Positions 43,624-56,560 of a stretch of 64,000 nucleotides of DNA are shown piece by piece (position 1 is the stretch's first letter; every line of letters begins with the position of its first letter). The notes below the pieces were generated by a model. It saw only the letters and a list, made by a program, of their open reading frames with translations, did no database searches and was not told where the DNA came from. Source of the DNA: Orobanche coerulescens (Eukaryota > Streptophyta > Magnoliopsida > Lamiales > Orobanchaceae). The stretch lies in NCBI GenBank assembly GCA_033398695.1, contig CM065811.1, forward strand, positions 116,979,501-117,043,500, written 5' to 3'. The translations under genes and the position numbers were made by a program.

Positions 43624-45711
43624 TGTAACACCCCAAACTAGACAGCTATCACAGTGCCTTGAACTCCCAATTGGGACCCACCAGACGAATGAAATACAAT
43701 GATTTAAATACTATAATTGTAGTATCGTACCACATTATATTACCAATTTCTCCGATGGGGAGTTTTAAGTACAATACACACAGGATTACAGAACATATAT
43801 ATATATATATATATATATCATATGAAGATGAAATATACAACACCAAATTAAAATGAAAGTCCAAACGGAAATGCAGCGGAAAACACACATGAAGGAAATA
43901 TGAATAGCTGAAACGACTTGGGTCTCTACTAGTATCATTGGGACTCTTCGCTATCGTCGTGCTATTCCCGTGCTTTTGCTTGTCATGGCCTAAAAACAAC
44001 ATCTCCAATAGGGTCAGTTACACAAAACAACAATCCTCAAGAGTTGAACAGATACAATAATCGCATGTCTTAGTTATGAAATCAAGTTCGGAAAACCCGC
44101 ATAAACACACGCACTTGTGCCTAATTAGTCTCACGGAGGCACGTTACCGTGTGCACGGTCCAATATGCCGGATTACTCGCATAACACATGACCATAGTGT
44201 GTCCGACTAAAAATTCCACACATATACCACCCGGCAACGCAATACGATCCCGGAAGGTCACAAGAACAAAAGCGACCACAATGAATGATAATGACTAGAA
44301 ATCCGACAAGGGCCAAGAATGACTCACCGAGGTGAAATGATAACGCAATGAGTGATAGCTCAAATGAAATGGTTGGAACCGTCGTTCCTCGTGAATTAAG
44401 TGATTAGTTTGATAATTACAAGTCTCAACATGATTGATATACTATGAATGAATTACATGTATGAATGAACAACAACGAAAGGAATGATTATCCTCTTAAC
44501 CGAGCAAGAATTTACTTGCCTAGAATTAGATGAAAGGGTACGAACGCCGAGGTACCAAGGTTGAAGGGAAACGACAACTCCGAACCTAGACAAGTTCGTA
44601 ATCAACTATCAATAGCCCATCGGTAGGAAAATAAGATGGAATCCACCCGAAAACGCTACCCACGATACATGTATTCCGATAATGAAATCTCTAGATGGTG
44701 AAACACACCCAACCATTCCAAATACTCAACAATTCCGGAAAATACACCAATAAATCCATAGGAACACATGTATCCAAGGTAGATAATCTATACTCAACAT
44801 ATTCCAACACAATAGCAAGCTAACTCGAAGAGATTAGAAAGAAAATACCCAAATCCCGAAATTCTAGGGTTATGCAAAGTTTACCTTGATTTAGAGCGGT
44901 GGAGAGGATTAAACGTTGAAACTAGGAGCTTCAAGATGTTGATAGATGTTAGTAGCTCGAAGAGATCTTCACAAATCGCCCAAAATCGCCCAAGGAAGGA
45001 GGAAGAATGGAAAATGACGAAATGGGGCTAAAATGTCTTATTTATACTTAAACCAGCTTAGCGCGCGCTAATATCTGAGGATAGTGTGCGCTAGCGGGTT
45101 CACCGGGTAGTCCAGTGGACTCTGCCTGCATCGTTAGCGTGCGCTATGTATATGGTAGCGTGCACTAACGCCTTCCTCTTAGCGTACGTTAACCGAGTTT
45201 AATGCGCGCTACCTGATTGTTGGCATCCAGAAAAAGGAGTCCAGAACCTACTGTCCACTGCCTGCTCGAGCCTTAGCGCGCGATACTATGATTGCTTAGC
45301 GTGTGCTACTAACACAGCCAGCATGCGCTATCTCCGACTCATAGTGTGCGCTACGAATACTCCAATTCAGTCCAGTACCTACTGGACTGTCGGCCTCAAT
45401 TACACTAGTAGCGTGCGCTAATACTAACGGTTAGCATGCGCTACCAGTACTCAAATAGCATGTGCTATAAAGAGTACGTAGCGTGCGCTACACTCCACAC
45501 ACAGGCTACCAAAAATGATGGAAATGATAATATTCTCGTCTTGATTCTCAAACAGGGTTGAAAGGCGAATGATAACTGATACACGGTTCAGAATACGCCG
45601 AATGGTGAGCACAAATGAATCAATATGACTGATAAATGATTATTAATGAGTGAAAATTACTGAGGGATAATTACTGAATGATAATAAATTAATTCGCAAC
45701 CGGGTATTACA
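43624..45711 (-). mobile_element. 3' LTR of minus-strand Tekay-type gypsy
   Basis: Minus strand starts TGTAATACCCGGTTGCG and ends GGGGTGTTACA, 2088 bp. It abuts L1 sequence at 43623, so this gypsy inserted into the L1. Contains an (AT)n run (about 43795-43818), a TATA box on the minus strand (TATAAA, plus 45041-45046) and a ladder of 14 palindrome-like 12-mers upstream of it. Confidence 0.85.
45041..45490 (-). promoter_or_regulatory. TATA box with upstream ladder of TAGCGYGCGCTA palindromes
   Basis: TATAAA is at 45041-45046 (minus). Twelve-base motifs start at 45059, 45082, 45135, 45156, 45180, 45200, 45274, 45297, 45319, 45342, 45409, 45432, 45456 and 45479. Most are TAGCG(T/C)GCGCTA or one or two substitutions from it. 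Spacing is 20-24 bp, with three longer gaps of 53, 74 and 67 bp. The first copy is 13 bp from the TATA box. Confidence 0.8.
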
Positions 45712-45730
45712 TACTCCTCCCCTTAAAAAG
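45712..45730 (-). promoter_or_regulatory. Polypurine tract of the Tekay element
   Basis: Minus strand reads TTTTTAAGGGGAGGAGTA immediately before the LTR start TGTAATACCC. Confidence 0.8.
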
Positions 45731-45734
45731 AGTT

Positions 45735-48700
45735 TCGTCCTAGAAACTAAGGGTCAAATAATTCGGGATAACTCTCCCGCATACTGTCCTCGGTTTTCCA
45801 AGTAGCCTCTTCGACTCCGTGTCTAGACCATTGATTTTTTACCAAAGGAATCGCCTTGTTCCTCAACTGTTTGATTCACCGCTCTAAGACTCATACAGGA
45901 CGCTCCTCGTACGTATGATCATCCGCGAGCTCGATTTCATCGAACTGAAGTATGTGACTCGGGTCGCCAACATACTTCTGCAATTGAGAGACGTGAAACA
46001 CATTATGAACTTGGCTCAAAGCCGGAGGTAAAGCCAATCGATAAGCCAGACTGCCTACTCGATCCAAAATTTCAAATGGTCCAATGAATCTCGGAATCAA
46101 CTTTCCCCTCTTCCCAAAATGAAAAATACCTCGACTCGGGGATACCTTGACCAAAACGTGGTCACCTGCATCAAACTCTAATGGTCGACGACGATTATCT
46201 ACATATGATTTTTGTCGACTCTGAGCTGTCAACAAATAACTCCTGATCAACGCTACCTTCTTGCGGGCGGCTATTAACATATCGGGCTCAGTGCCGATTG
46301 ATTTTGATAAGTCATACCAACATAAGGGAGATCGACAACGACAACCGTATAAGGCCTCGTAAGGTGCCATCTTAATTGAAGCATGCCAATTGTTATTGTA
46401 CGTGAACTCGATCAACGGTAGTTAGGCTTCCCAATCATCTTTCCAATCGAGAACACATGCCCTCAACATGTCCTCTAATGTCTGAATAGTTCGCTCCGAT
46501 TGTCCGTCGGACTGAGGGTGAAAAGCTGTGCTGAAATTTAGCTGAGTTCCCATGGCACAATGAACGAATTTCCAAAAATGTGACATGAATCGCCCATCAC
46601 GATCAGAAACGATACTCTTAGGGGTACCGTGCAATCTTACGATCTCTTTAATGAACAACTGGGCAAGTCTCTCGGGACCCCCACGTATCCTCGATCTCAA
46701 GGAAATGAGTTGACTTAGTTAAATGGTCCATAATTACCCAAATTGTATTTATGCCACGATGACTCGTTGGCAAACTCGTGATGAAGTCCATTGAAATATC
46801 CTCCACTTCCACTCTTGAATAGGGAGCAATTTAAACATACCCGCCGGTTGTTGATGTTCTATCTTGACTTGGTGATAGGTACAACTCGAAATAAAATTCT
46901 GCGACTTCTCGCTTCATATTACTCCACCAATAATTTTGTTTCAAGTCTTTGTACATTTTGCTAGACCCCGGATGGATGGAATAAGGGGTAGCATGAGCCT
47001 CTCTCAAAATAGAGCTTCTCAACTCGTCATCCATCGGAACGCATAGCCGATTTGTAAATCGCAAAAGTCCATCCTCGTGGACCACAAATCCAGGGGCTTT
47101 CCCCTGAGCCACATCATCTCGAATGCGCAACAAAAATGGGTCTGAACTCTGTTTCGTTCTGACTGCCTCCTCCAGTGGCGATGAAATCTCTAACATACAA
47201 AGTTGCCCTTGCACTCGCTGTAACCAGACCTCGATCTCAGGCCTTAGGAATTCCTGTTGAAGATCCTTCTGAGCAGTCAAATGAGCAAGCATTTACTCCT
47301 GAACGGACTTACGACTCAAGGCATCGGCGACAACGTTCGCCTTACCCGGGTGGTATTGTATCTCAATATCATATTTTTTAATCAGTTCCAACCACCATCT
47401 CTGTCGTATTTTTAACTCCTTCTGAGTAAATATATACTTTAAACTCTTGTGATCGGTGAAAATCTGACAAGTGATGTCATAAAGGTAATGACGCCAAATC
47501 TTCAATGTGAAAACCACGGCCGCTAGCTCGAGGTCGTGGGTCGGACAATTGACTCATAAGGCCGCAGTATCCGCGAAGCATAAGCAACCACTTTCTCGTC
47601 CTGCATTAATACACATCCAAGACCGTGTCCGGACGCGTCACTATAAACCACAAACCCTTCCATCCCTTGTGGTATAGAAAGGACTGGCGCTGAAATTAAA
47701 TGGCTCTTCAGTTTCTCAAAACTCTGCTTACACGCGTCAGACCACGTGTATCTTATCCTTCCGCAAAAGAATCGTCATAGGTTGAGCGATCTTAGAAAAT
47801 CCTTCCACAAATCGCCGGTAATAGCCTGTTAATCCGAGAAAGCTTCGGATTTCCTTAACGTTCTTCGGAGGTTGCCAATTTCGGATAGCCTCCATCTTCT
47901 GAGGGTCGACACGAACCCCGTCTGATGAAATCACATGTCCGAGAAATGTCACATCGGACATCCAGAACTCGCATTTGGAAAGTTTACCATAGAGTTGCTC
48001 TCGTCTCAACACGTCGAGAACCTGATGAAGGTGAAGTTCGTGCTCCTCTTGGTCACGAGAATAAATCAAAATGTCATCTATGAAAACAACCATGAATTGA
48101 TCTAAATAGTCGATGAAAACTCGGTTCATCAACTCCATGAATACCGCAGGTGCATTAGCTAACCTAAACGGTATTACTACAAACTCGTAGTGCTTATAGC
48201 GTGTTCGAAACGCCGTTCTTGCGATATCCGACTCTCGAATTCACAACTGATGATACCAAGATCTTAAATCGATCTTGGAAAATACTGAAGCCCCCTGGAG
48301 CTGATCTAAGAGATCATCGATGCGGGGTAGGGGATATTTATTCTTGATCGTCAGCCTATTCAGCTCCCGATAATCAATGCACAAGCGAAATGAACCATCC
48401 TTCTTCTTGACAAATAACACTGGTGCTCCCCAGGGGGATGCACTCGGTCGGATATAAACTTTCTCGGTCAATTCCTCCAGTTGATTCTTCAGTTCCTGCA
48501 TTTCGATCGGGGCCATACGATATGGTGCTTTCGATATTGGGCACGTACCAGGCTCCAACTCTATCATGAATTCAACATCTCTCTGTGGAGGTAAACCAGG
48601 TAACTTGTCTGGAAATACATCGGCGTAGTCTCTCACTACAGGGATATCCACAACATCACTGATGATTTCTCGGTCTTGGTCATATATCACCAATAACCGA

Positions 48701-50213
48701 CACACCCCTGATTGAGTAGCTTCACTGCTTTGATCATATTAATAACTCTTCCGGAATGGCTGGGGTTACCCCCCTGAAATACACACTCGACTCCATCGTC
48801 TGAAGTGATAGTGACCATACGCTTACAGACACTAAGGATGGCATCATGATGATCTATCTAATCAATACCCAAGATTACATCGTCTTTAGGTAAGTCTACC
48901 ACGACTAGGTCATTCAACCATTCATGGCCATCAAGCTGAATCGGACCGTTCTTAACCTTACGATCTCCAACAATTCTTCTATCGTCTGGTAGACCAATGA
49001 CATAAGGCTCGCAACTAGTAGCACTATCCAGGTGTAATCTACTCAAACATGATTCGGAAATGAATGAATGTGATGTGCCAGTATCAAAAAGAGTACACAC
49101 AGGTTGAGATAGAATTTCGAGTGTACCTGAGATCATTAGGGCCTTCGGATCATCGATCCTCTTCATCTCATAAATTCGGGGCTTGCCAGTTCCTGAACCG
49201 GATGCTCCTATCTGATAATTAGGGGCTCTGACTTTATTTGCTCCCGTCATTCCAAACAATGCGGACTGAGTAGCCTGATTCTGAAAAGTCGACTGCTTTG
49301 GGGTCTGAGATGCCGTCGGAGCAGGTCTGGAATCTCTTCGGCAGAAACGGGCCTTATGCCCGGCAATCCCACAGACGTTACACGTGACCGTCTGTCTCGA
49401 ACATTTAGTACTGTAATGACCCTGCTCTCCACAGTTGAAATAGGTGATGGCCGAACTGGCCACTCGGGACTGAGATTCCGTAGGTTTAGGCGCCATAGGA
49501 GGTCGCTCAGAAAAAGTAGAGCCCGTGCGGGCTTCTTGAAGGTTGCCCGACTACCCTCGGACTGATTATGATTCTTCGATTTCTTGCCAGAAGATGAAGA
49601 TTGTTGCTTAGCGGTAAGCTCATAAGTAAGAGCTTTCTCGATGAATTCCGCCAGGGTGGCACAATGATTATTAAGCAATTACATCCGCATACGAGGTTTC
49701 AACCTCTTACTGAAGTACTTGATTTTAGCCGCTTCGGAGTGAACAACGGATGATGCAAAGGGAAGTAGCTCCTGAAACTTCTCGGCGATGGCGAGAACAT
49801 CTTCCTCCACTGAGTGGTTGGGACTGAGTAATTCCGATAACTTGGCCTCCCTAAGTGGGGCCGGATAATATCTTTCCAACATGAGGGTCTTAAACTGGTC
49901 CCAAGTGCAAGATCCGTCGGTGGGCTTCAGAGATAGCCACCATGAGTGAGCGCTCTTACCCAGATAGTAAGCCATAACTGAAACTTTGTGCCCTTCGGGA
50001 CACTCCACCATAGTGAATAGCTTCTCAAAATGTTCAAGCCAGTGAACAATATCCGCCGGCTCAGATGAGCCCTCAAATGAAGGTGGCCTCTGGCGAGAGA
50101 TGTCGCTGATTATACTGCTCACACTACTCTCTTGCCTCTGAGGTGGCGGCGGAGGATCCTGTTGAGTCTGAGTGGTTGAATTCTGCATCGTCTCCATCAA
50201 ACATGCCATCTGA
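45735..50213 (-). pseudogene. Tekay/Del chromovirus gag-pol, broken
   Basis: On the minus strand, gag (50209-49679, PPSFEGSSEPADIVHWLEHF) leads to zinc knuckles CGEQGHYSTKC and CGIAGHKARFC and the protease LFDTGTSHSFIS (49496-48858). RT has [20 protein letters not shown] (48705-48241) and catalytic [11 protein letters not shown] (48138-47737). RNase H is [20 protein letters not shown] (47517-47293). The integrase zinc region is HPGSSKMYKDLKQNYWW (about 47000). The core carries IVSDRDGRF and FHPQSDGQSERT (46700-46422), and the C-terminus FIGPFEILDRVG, HNVFHVSQL ends at 45891. Beyond a stop, minus-strand text (KQLRNKAIPLVKNQW...WKTEDSM) is a chromodomain, placing it in the chromoviruses. Stops include TGA at about 48246 in YHQL*IRESD. 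Gag is cut at 50213 by another element. Confidence 0.88.
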
Positions 50214-50560
50214 TGTAATACCCGTGATTTTTATTACGGTTGCCTTGAACTAGGTGTCAGTTGGTGTCAATTTTTTTTTGTGTTGTTGGGATTATGTGGA
50301 ATTCTTTTTTCTAGTCGGGAACGGTTTGATACTGTCTGTTGTAGTGTTTGTCGAGTGAGACTTGCTGTTGCGTGCGTTTTGTTGATTTAATGTGTATGTG
50401 TGGTGTGGTATGTTATGTTTCGTAATTTGCTCGTTATTGTTTTGAATCATAGCCGGTGTGTTATGTGACCGAGATGTTGTCGAATGCCTAACCGGACCAT
50501 CAGAACGATCGAGTCCCGACCGCAGCGCCTGGCCGAGTCATGGCCACAATGCAGTGCATG

Positions 50561-50779
50561 TTACGGCCGCAATGCCTGCACAGGTTGGGCAGCAGCCCAA
50601 GGTTGATCGGTTACGGCCGCAATGCCCTGCCAGGTACGACCCTAATGCCCTATTACGGCCGTAAGGCGTTGCCTGGTAACGGCCATAATATGAATTGGTC
50701 AGTAGGCTCGGGGAGGCCGATTACGGCCGTAATACACTATCGATTACGGCCGTAATGGCTCGGCAGTTTGGGTATATAA
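50561..50779 (+). promoter_or_regulatory. TTACGGCCGTAA ladder and TATA box of plus-strand gypsy
   Basis: Copies at 50561, 50611, 50653, 50677, 50721 and 50744 (TTACGGCCGYAA, one TAACGGCCATAA). Weaker versions occur near 50539 and 50634. The TATA box GGTATATAAGGG is at 50771-50782, its TATATAA core 18 bp after the last copy. Spacings are 23-24 bp or about twice that. Confidence 0.75.
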
Positions 50780-51174
50780 GGGCTGGGCACGGGTGCAGTC
50801 GGCATTTTTCCTCAATTCATCATCTCTTTTGCGATCATTCGACAAAATACGAGGGTTTTGACTGCCACATCTTTGAAGATCATTTGGGGAGCTTGCGTGG
50901 TATCTATTATCGTCATTTTCCAAACCCTTATTGTCCGGATCGAAGGTAATCCCTTGTAATTTCCTAGGATTGATTTTTGGGAGGTTCTTTCTCGATTTCG
51001 TTATTTCATCTGATTCTGATGGAAAGGATGATGTTGTTGGGCATCGTGGATCATGATTTACGGATTGTATATCTGTATCTTGAATCCGTGTGAGCCCAAT
51101 CTTGATTTTCATGTTCGTAGGGACCCTTGAGCATTAATGTCTGATTAAATGTCTCAAAGGGTTATCACTTGGTT

Positions 51175-51179
51175 CTTGG
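51175..51179. repeat. Target-site duplication, left
   Basis: CTTGG, matching 59552-59556, flanks the element 51180-59551. Confidence 0.9.
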
Positions 51180-54176
51180 TGTAACACCCTCAATCCACTC
51201 AGGGATATTACACGCCGTAGACCCTCTCCTCGAGGATCTACCAGGCTGATAACTAAAATCAAACATCTAAACATCCCCTTTAAGGCTAAAATGACTCAGT
51301 AGACCGACTTGGTCTTTCAATAATAACATACAACTCAATTCCAAACACATACCCACGCAGGGGTCAAAATACAATAAACTCACGTACAACGGGGAAAAAA
51401 TACTGCAGCGGAAAAAAAAATACAACTAGACCAATACAACATCAACTGATCCTCGTGTGATTAGTATCGTTCATCTTTCATTATCCTTCGTGCCGACCCT
51501 GTGCTATGCTCCAAAACCTGAATGCAAAAATAGACATCCACCCCCCGAATATTCGGGGGTTAGCAAAACTCCACTGTTTTGCTAGTGCAAGTACAAGTGC
51601 AAAAATACGAGCCATACAATACAAGTTCCAAGAACAATAATAATCAGGAATCCTCAAAGTTCCAAACGTAACGAAAAGCACTTCCCGAGGCATGAGTTTG
51701 GTAAAATATTCCAAAACCGAAAGACTACAAGGTAAAGGGAAACAATTTATAAAACAGATTAAAATGCCATCGAGACTTTTAATAGAAAACAATTTAGGAT
51801 TACCGAATCCTTATCTTTCCGAAAATCAACAGGGTCACAGCCCAAAGGTTTTATTTTCGCAAATAGAAAACCGACAACAGTTCACAGGGCCAAAACCCAA
51901 GTCACATGTCCTCGACGGACATAAAATCAAATACCAACTCGTGAAGTTTTTACTCGTGATTCCTGGACTCACCCATTGGAATTCCCGTCGTGGCCCCGTC
52001 GAACCAACCCACGGTCAGTAAAATACATTCACTAAATAACATATCACACCAAGCATCGCCTTGGGAACAGAGTAATATCATTGATCCCGCCCGAGGCCTC
52101 GAAGGACCCTCCCGAGCTGGCTAGCTAAACAAATCACACACATATCATAACCATAAGTTATCCCGGCATCGGGCTAAAAAGCCACGAACCTCGGAGTCCC
52201 CACAAGACATACCCGATGATAACCCCACTAGTTATCACGGCATCGGGCTAACAAGCCACGAACCTCGGAGTCCCCGCAAGACATACCCGGATTGGATAAC
52301 CCTACGGTCTCGCCCGACCCATACTAGCAAGTATGGATCCCGGAGATTCAACAATCCTACCCGGAGGCACATCACGTATAACAAGCACACAACCATAATC
52401 GATTATGAAACGAAACAACATTAAGCATCGCAACCTCCTTTCAAAGGAGTAACAACTAACGTCACATCATGTCAAACCCACAATACACTGAAATGAAGCC
52501 ATATACGTACACACGCATTATCAAACACCACATCGACTCCAAACATATCCAAAGGATACACGTAGTCACTTACAACCCACACACTTACAAAACACGCGTT
52601 TTGAAAGAGAGCCCCTAACAAGGCTAGCCGAATCTTTTGAAAATAATTTTCAAATGACCAAACAAACACATTTAGACGATCACCAATTATTATATCCACG
52701 AAACAAGAAAAGTATGGGCAAGGTACTTGCCTCGAAATCACGATCGCAACGAGATGACGGATGGGACACGGTCGAATAGCCCGGAACCCCCGAACAATAT
52801 CAAGAACGCGATAGCACCACGAGTACTACGAGAATAACACCACACGAATCATCAATCACCAAACGGGATTAAACATCGGAATCCTCGAACACCTATAAAC
52901 CACCGGAAGGAACAATAACACATGGTTACGACGAGAATCAAGGCCAAAACAACGGAAATCCCAACAAACTATCGAAGGGAAACTCATTGGGACATTTAAT
53001 CGAACACTCAATGTTCGATAACTCCCAAGAACACTCGAATCACTAATCGAGTTGAACAAACTCGAAATATGGATATACAACCCATAGAACATGATTAATA
53101 ACATCATACTACACCAACCGATGTATCAAAATCGGATTAGAAACGAAATCAAGAACAATTTCTCCGAAAAGTCAACTTGAAGGAAAATCAAGAAATATAC
53201 CTTGATTCGACGAAACACACGGATTAGATGTTGATATAATCAACAAGAATCTTCCAAAACGCCTTGGAATGAGTAGAATCGGCCAAGAACACCTCCTACC
53301 GGTCACTCCCGTCCGCAGCCGCACAGAAACGAGGAAAAATGAAAAAAAAACGAAGTCTGGCCGAGCCAGGCCTATATATGGCCGGCAGGGTTACGGCCGT
53401 AACCGGCAGTGCCTTACGGCCGTAACTCAGCCCTTACGGCCGTGCCAGCAGCCTTACGGCCGTAGGCATTCGTCAAAAATCGATCCGGAAGCGCCGGGCA
53501 CTTACGGCCGTAACTGGCACACATTACGGCCGTAACCGGCCTTCGTCCGGAAGATGCCCAGCGCCCGTACGGCCGTACCCGATCACACTTACGGCCATAA
53601 CTGGCACACATTACGGCCGTAACCGGCACCTTACGGCCGTAACTCGGCCAGGCCAGGCCCTGCTCCGGCCGTGACTCGGCCGTGGCCACTCCGACGGCCC
53701 GGACGACCCCGAAACCCGAACCTGAGTAGAAATCGGAGATACGGTTACGAAGTACTCGCAAAGACGAATCCAAGCGCTAAGAGAACACACGATTCCGACC
53801 ACCCGAAGTGTCGGAATTCGACAACGGAAGTAATTACCCCAAACTTTGGGAAACTACAAAAATGGCCCAAAACGCCCGGAAATCACGATACGTGATCGAA
53901 ACACCGAACAAAAGCTCGCAACATGAATAATAACATTAAATGAACTTACAAGAAACTCGAAACAACAGTTTCGGACGAGATTCGCAAGAATCGAGCTCAA
54001 GTGCGGAAAAGTCGCCAAAAGACACGGAACTCAACAAAACAACACCGAAATAAACTCGGATGACAAAAAGTGCAGAATTAATCATTCTCAGAATGACGAA
54101 ACGGTCATGAGCGAGTCTTCAAAACGGACTTCCGCCAAAAAAAAAAATACCGGAAATCAAAATTACGGGTATTACA
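51180..54176 (-). repeat. 3' LTR of LARD-like element
   Basis: Plus strand TGTAACACCCTCAATCC...TTACGGGTATTACA. It carries a direct repeat of about 74 bp (GTTATCCCGGCATCGGG at 52158 and GTTATCACGGCATCGGG at about 52231) and the palindrome ladder at 53391-53642. Short ORFs here recur in the other LTR only because the LTRs are duplicates. Confidence 0.9.
53371..53642 (-). promoter_or_regulatory. TATA box with ladder of TTACGGCCGTAA palindromes (LTR copy 1)
   Basis: TATA (minus CATATATAGG, plus 53371-53380). Palindromes start at 53391, 53414, 53434, 53454, 53502, 53524, 53567, 53589, 53611 and 53631. Six are exact TTACGGCCGTAA; the other four are near matches, one a perfect palindrome GTACGGCCGTAC. 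Spacings are 23, 20, 20, 48, 22, 43, 22, 22 and 20 bp. Confidence 0.85.
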
Positions 54177-54194
54177 TTCTACCCTCCTTAAAAG
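54177..54194 (-). promoter_or_regulatory. Polypurine tract of LARD-like element
   Basis: Minus strand CTTTTAAGGAGGGTAGAA immediately before the LTR start TGTAATACCCG. Confidence 0.8.
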
Positions 54195-56544
54195 AAGTTT
54201 CGTCCCGAAACTTAAAACAAGTAGGGAGAAGAAATATCCTGCTAGGAAAAACTCAACGAGATACACAAGAAACGCGTAACTTACGCCCATCGGCGAAACG
54301 TTACAAGCAACGCAAAGGAATATACGGCGTGAAAACACGCTCCACGGCGACCAACACAACGTCGCCGTTAGGAATATAATAAAACCAACAAATGACAAGC
54401 GTCATCAAACGGATAATATAGTCAAGTCAATTATCCGAATAATCACAAAACACAACGAACGAAAATCAATATGATCGACCACCCCAACGGTACATCAATC
54501 AAAACGCGAGCCAATCGCTGAAGAAATACGGAATTCCACCGCCCAAGGGTTGGAAGATCGAAAACGAGACTAATTTCCCGAATATAAGGAAATTAGGAAG
54601 GAGTCTGAACGCTCAACAATCACGAAACGAGAACAATCAAACGATCGAACCACAACGATCGAGACAACAAAAATCGAACACTCATGTTCGAATCACGAAG
54701 AACAATAAAATTCAAACAACAACTCCAAGGTTCACATCTTGACTCGAGACAATATATATGATCCAGTGAAAACAACGAGATGTGTAATCACATAAGATCC
54801 ACAAGAAAGGGAATAGCAATTGAAAAAAATCACAACGACAAACGAGTTATTCCGAAAAAATACCACACTCGTTCGATCAACAAAAGCAATGGGCAGGACA
54901 AGCTCAGAAAATGTCAACGAACATAAACGAGTCGACAGAGTCGAAAATACAGAAGTTTCAAATCCGATCCACTACGAATAAAATAACTAGTAGAACCAAA
55001 AGATGTTACTTCCGAACAAGGTTCACAAGAATCGAACCGAACTCGGAAAAGTCACAGCGATACCAGGTCGACCCAAAACAAGATCACAACTCGTTCGAAT
55101 GATGAACCCGAAATACAAAACAAGTTCAGACAGTATCAACGAACACGAGCGAATCGACAGACTGGAGAAAGAGAAAATACAGAAGTCAAAATAGTATGGG
55201 TATTACCCCCGACCTCATCCACGAAATTCACAAAAACAGGAGCAAAGTAACAAGACATTAAACAACCGACACATAACGGAACGATTACCGATGCACACGG
55301 CCATACCAAACCAAGCTCTAACAGCTCGCACATGCGCGACAACGCAGAAATCACCACGAGGCGACAATATTCAACACCAACATCCCACCTCTCACAGAGG
55401 GTTAACACAACAATTGTGTGGAAAGCGACTCAACGCTCACACCGCCAATTCGATCATACTCGGGAGCAAACATCGTAATGAGAACGCGAACATCATACAT
55501 ACATACCCAGCCCTTAAACAGGAATGGATAGGTTTTAAAAACGAAAACCTCATTTTGAAAATAATTTAGAAAAACACCGGTCGATCTTGAGTATCACCTT
55601 TTAAAAAAAATACAAACGTGAAATATCATTATCGAGACTTTGGAGAACCATTTAGCATTTAATAAAAATGTGGACACTTTCTCTTAGTGAAAACTTTCAG
55701 AATATTCGACCCTCGGGTCTAAATAAAAGTGTTTCTAAAACATTGAAAATATCTCAAAATATTTTGGTCCTCGAGGTAGAAGAATTTGGAAATATATTGT
55801 GGCACCTTGGATGTACCACGAGAAAATAATTCATTTTAAAAGTACGTCTCGAAATTTATTTTTAAGATACTCAAGTTTTCGAAAATAATTCAATGTCAAA
55901 AAGGACGATGCCAAAAGGCTAGAATGCCCAAAAATTTCAGGTAATTACACAAAACTTTATAGCGCCGTGGGTCCCGTGCCGGAACCCACCAGGATAAAAC
56001 CATCTACAAAAACGCCAAAAGGTTGATGACGGTAGTTTTTCAAAAAACTTACAAAAGCCATTTAGAAAATACTAAATACCGTCATAAGAATTTCGCCAAA
56101 ATGATCAAGGCCATAATGCCAAAAACTCGGTTAAGGGAATCGGTTTTCGAAATAAAACTCAGTTGGTAAAATACCGAAAGCCATTACAAAAGAACTCACG
56201 CAGCGGATAAAAGAAATACAGTCCAACATGCACAATCCAGCAACACTACTTCTCACATGAACGAAATATGAGAGTCAAATAATCACATATCAAGAAATCA
56301 AAATTCATAAGAGGATTCCATCACTTAACAAATAATCATAAAAATAGCTCGTGTCACATGAGGCACAACACAAAGAAGGGAAACTTACATCCACATGTCG
56401 CACGGAGATGATGATCGCCCACGATACTAATAACGACCAACAAACTCAGACGACGCGTCGCGACACGACTTAGTCAGACAAAATCCGACAAGACAAAACT
56501 CAACAGACACCACTGACCCGACAGCCTAGGTTTCCACAACCTAA
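54195..56544 (-). other. Non-coding interior of the LARD-like element
   Basis: No gag, protease, RT, RNase H or integrase motif on either strand; ORFs present are short and lack protein-like composition. Near the 5' end (minus strand) there is a GTAAGT splice-donor-like site at 56383-56388, in a block conserved with the plus-strand gypsy leader. Confidence 0.75.
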
Positions 56545-56556
56545 GCTCCGATACCA
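56545..56556 (-). promoter_or_regulatory. Primer binding site of LARD-like element
   Basis: Minus strand TGGTATCGGAGC, one base from the initiator tRNA-Met complement TGGTATCAGAGC, four bases after the LTR end. Confidence 0.85.
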
Positions 56557-56560
56557 TTTA

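Larger units (their letters stand above)
50214..51179 (+). mobile_element. 5' LTR, first part, of plus-strand gypsy element
   Basis: Starts TGTAATACCCGTGATTTT directly after Tekay gag; the likely left target duplication is TCTGA (50209-50213). It is interrupted at 51179 by the large-LTR element and resumes at 59552. The two parts total about 2.9 kb. It carries the TTACGGCCGTAA-type ladder and TATA box, then LTR R/U5-like sequence. Confidence 0.75.

Noticed and set aside
45059..53642. Regularly spaced short palindromes as a CRISPR array
   Set aside because: Repeats are 12 bp with about 10 bp spacers in eukaryotic LTR promoters; no cas genes, and the spacers are not unique protospacer-like units.
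54177..56560. Possible degraded gag-pol in the large-LTR element interior
   Set aside because: No RT, integrase, RNase H, protease or zinc-knuckle motif found on either strand.
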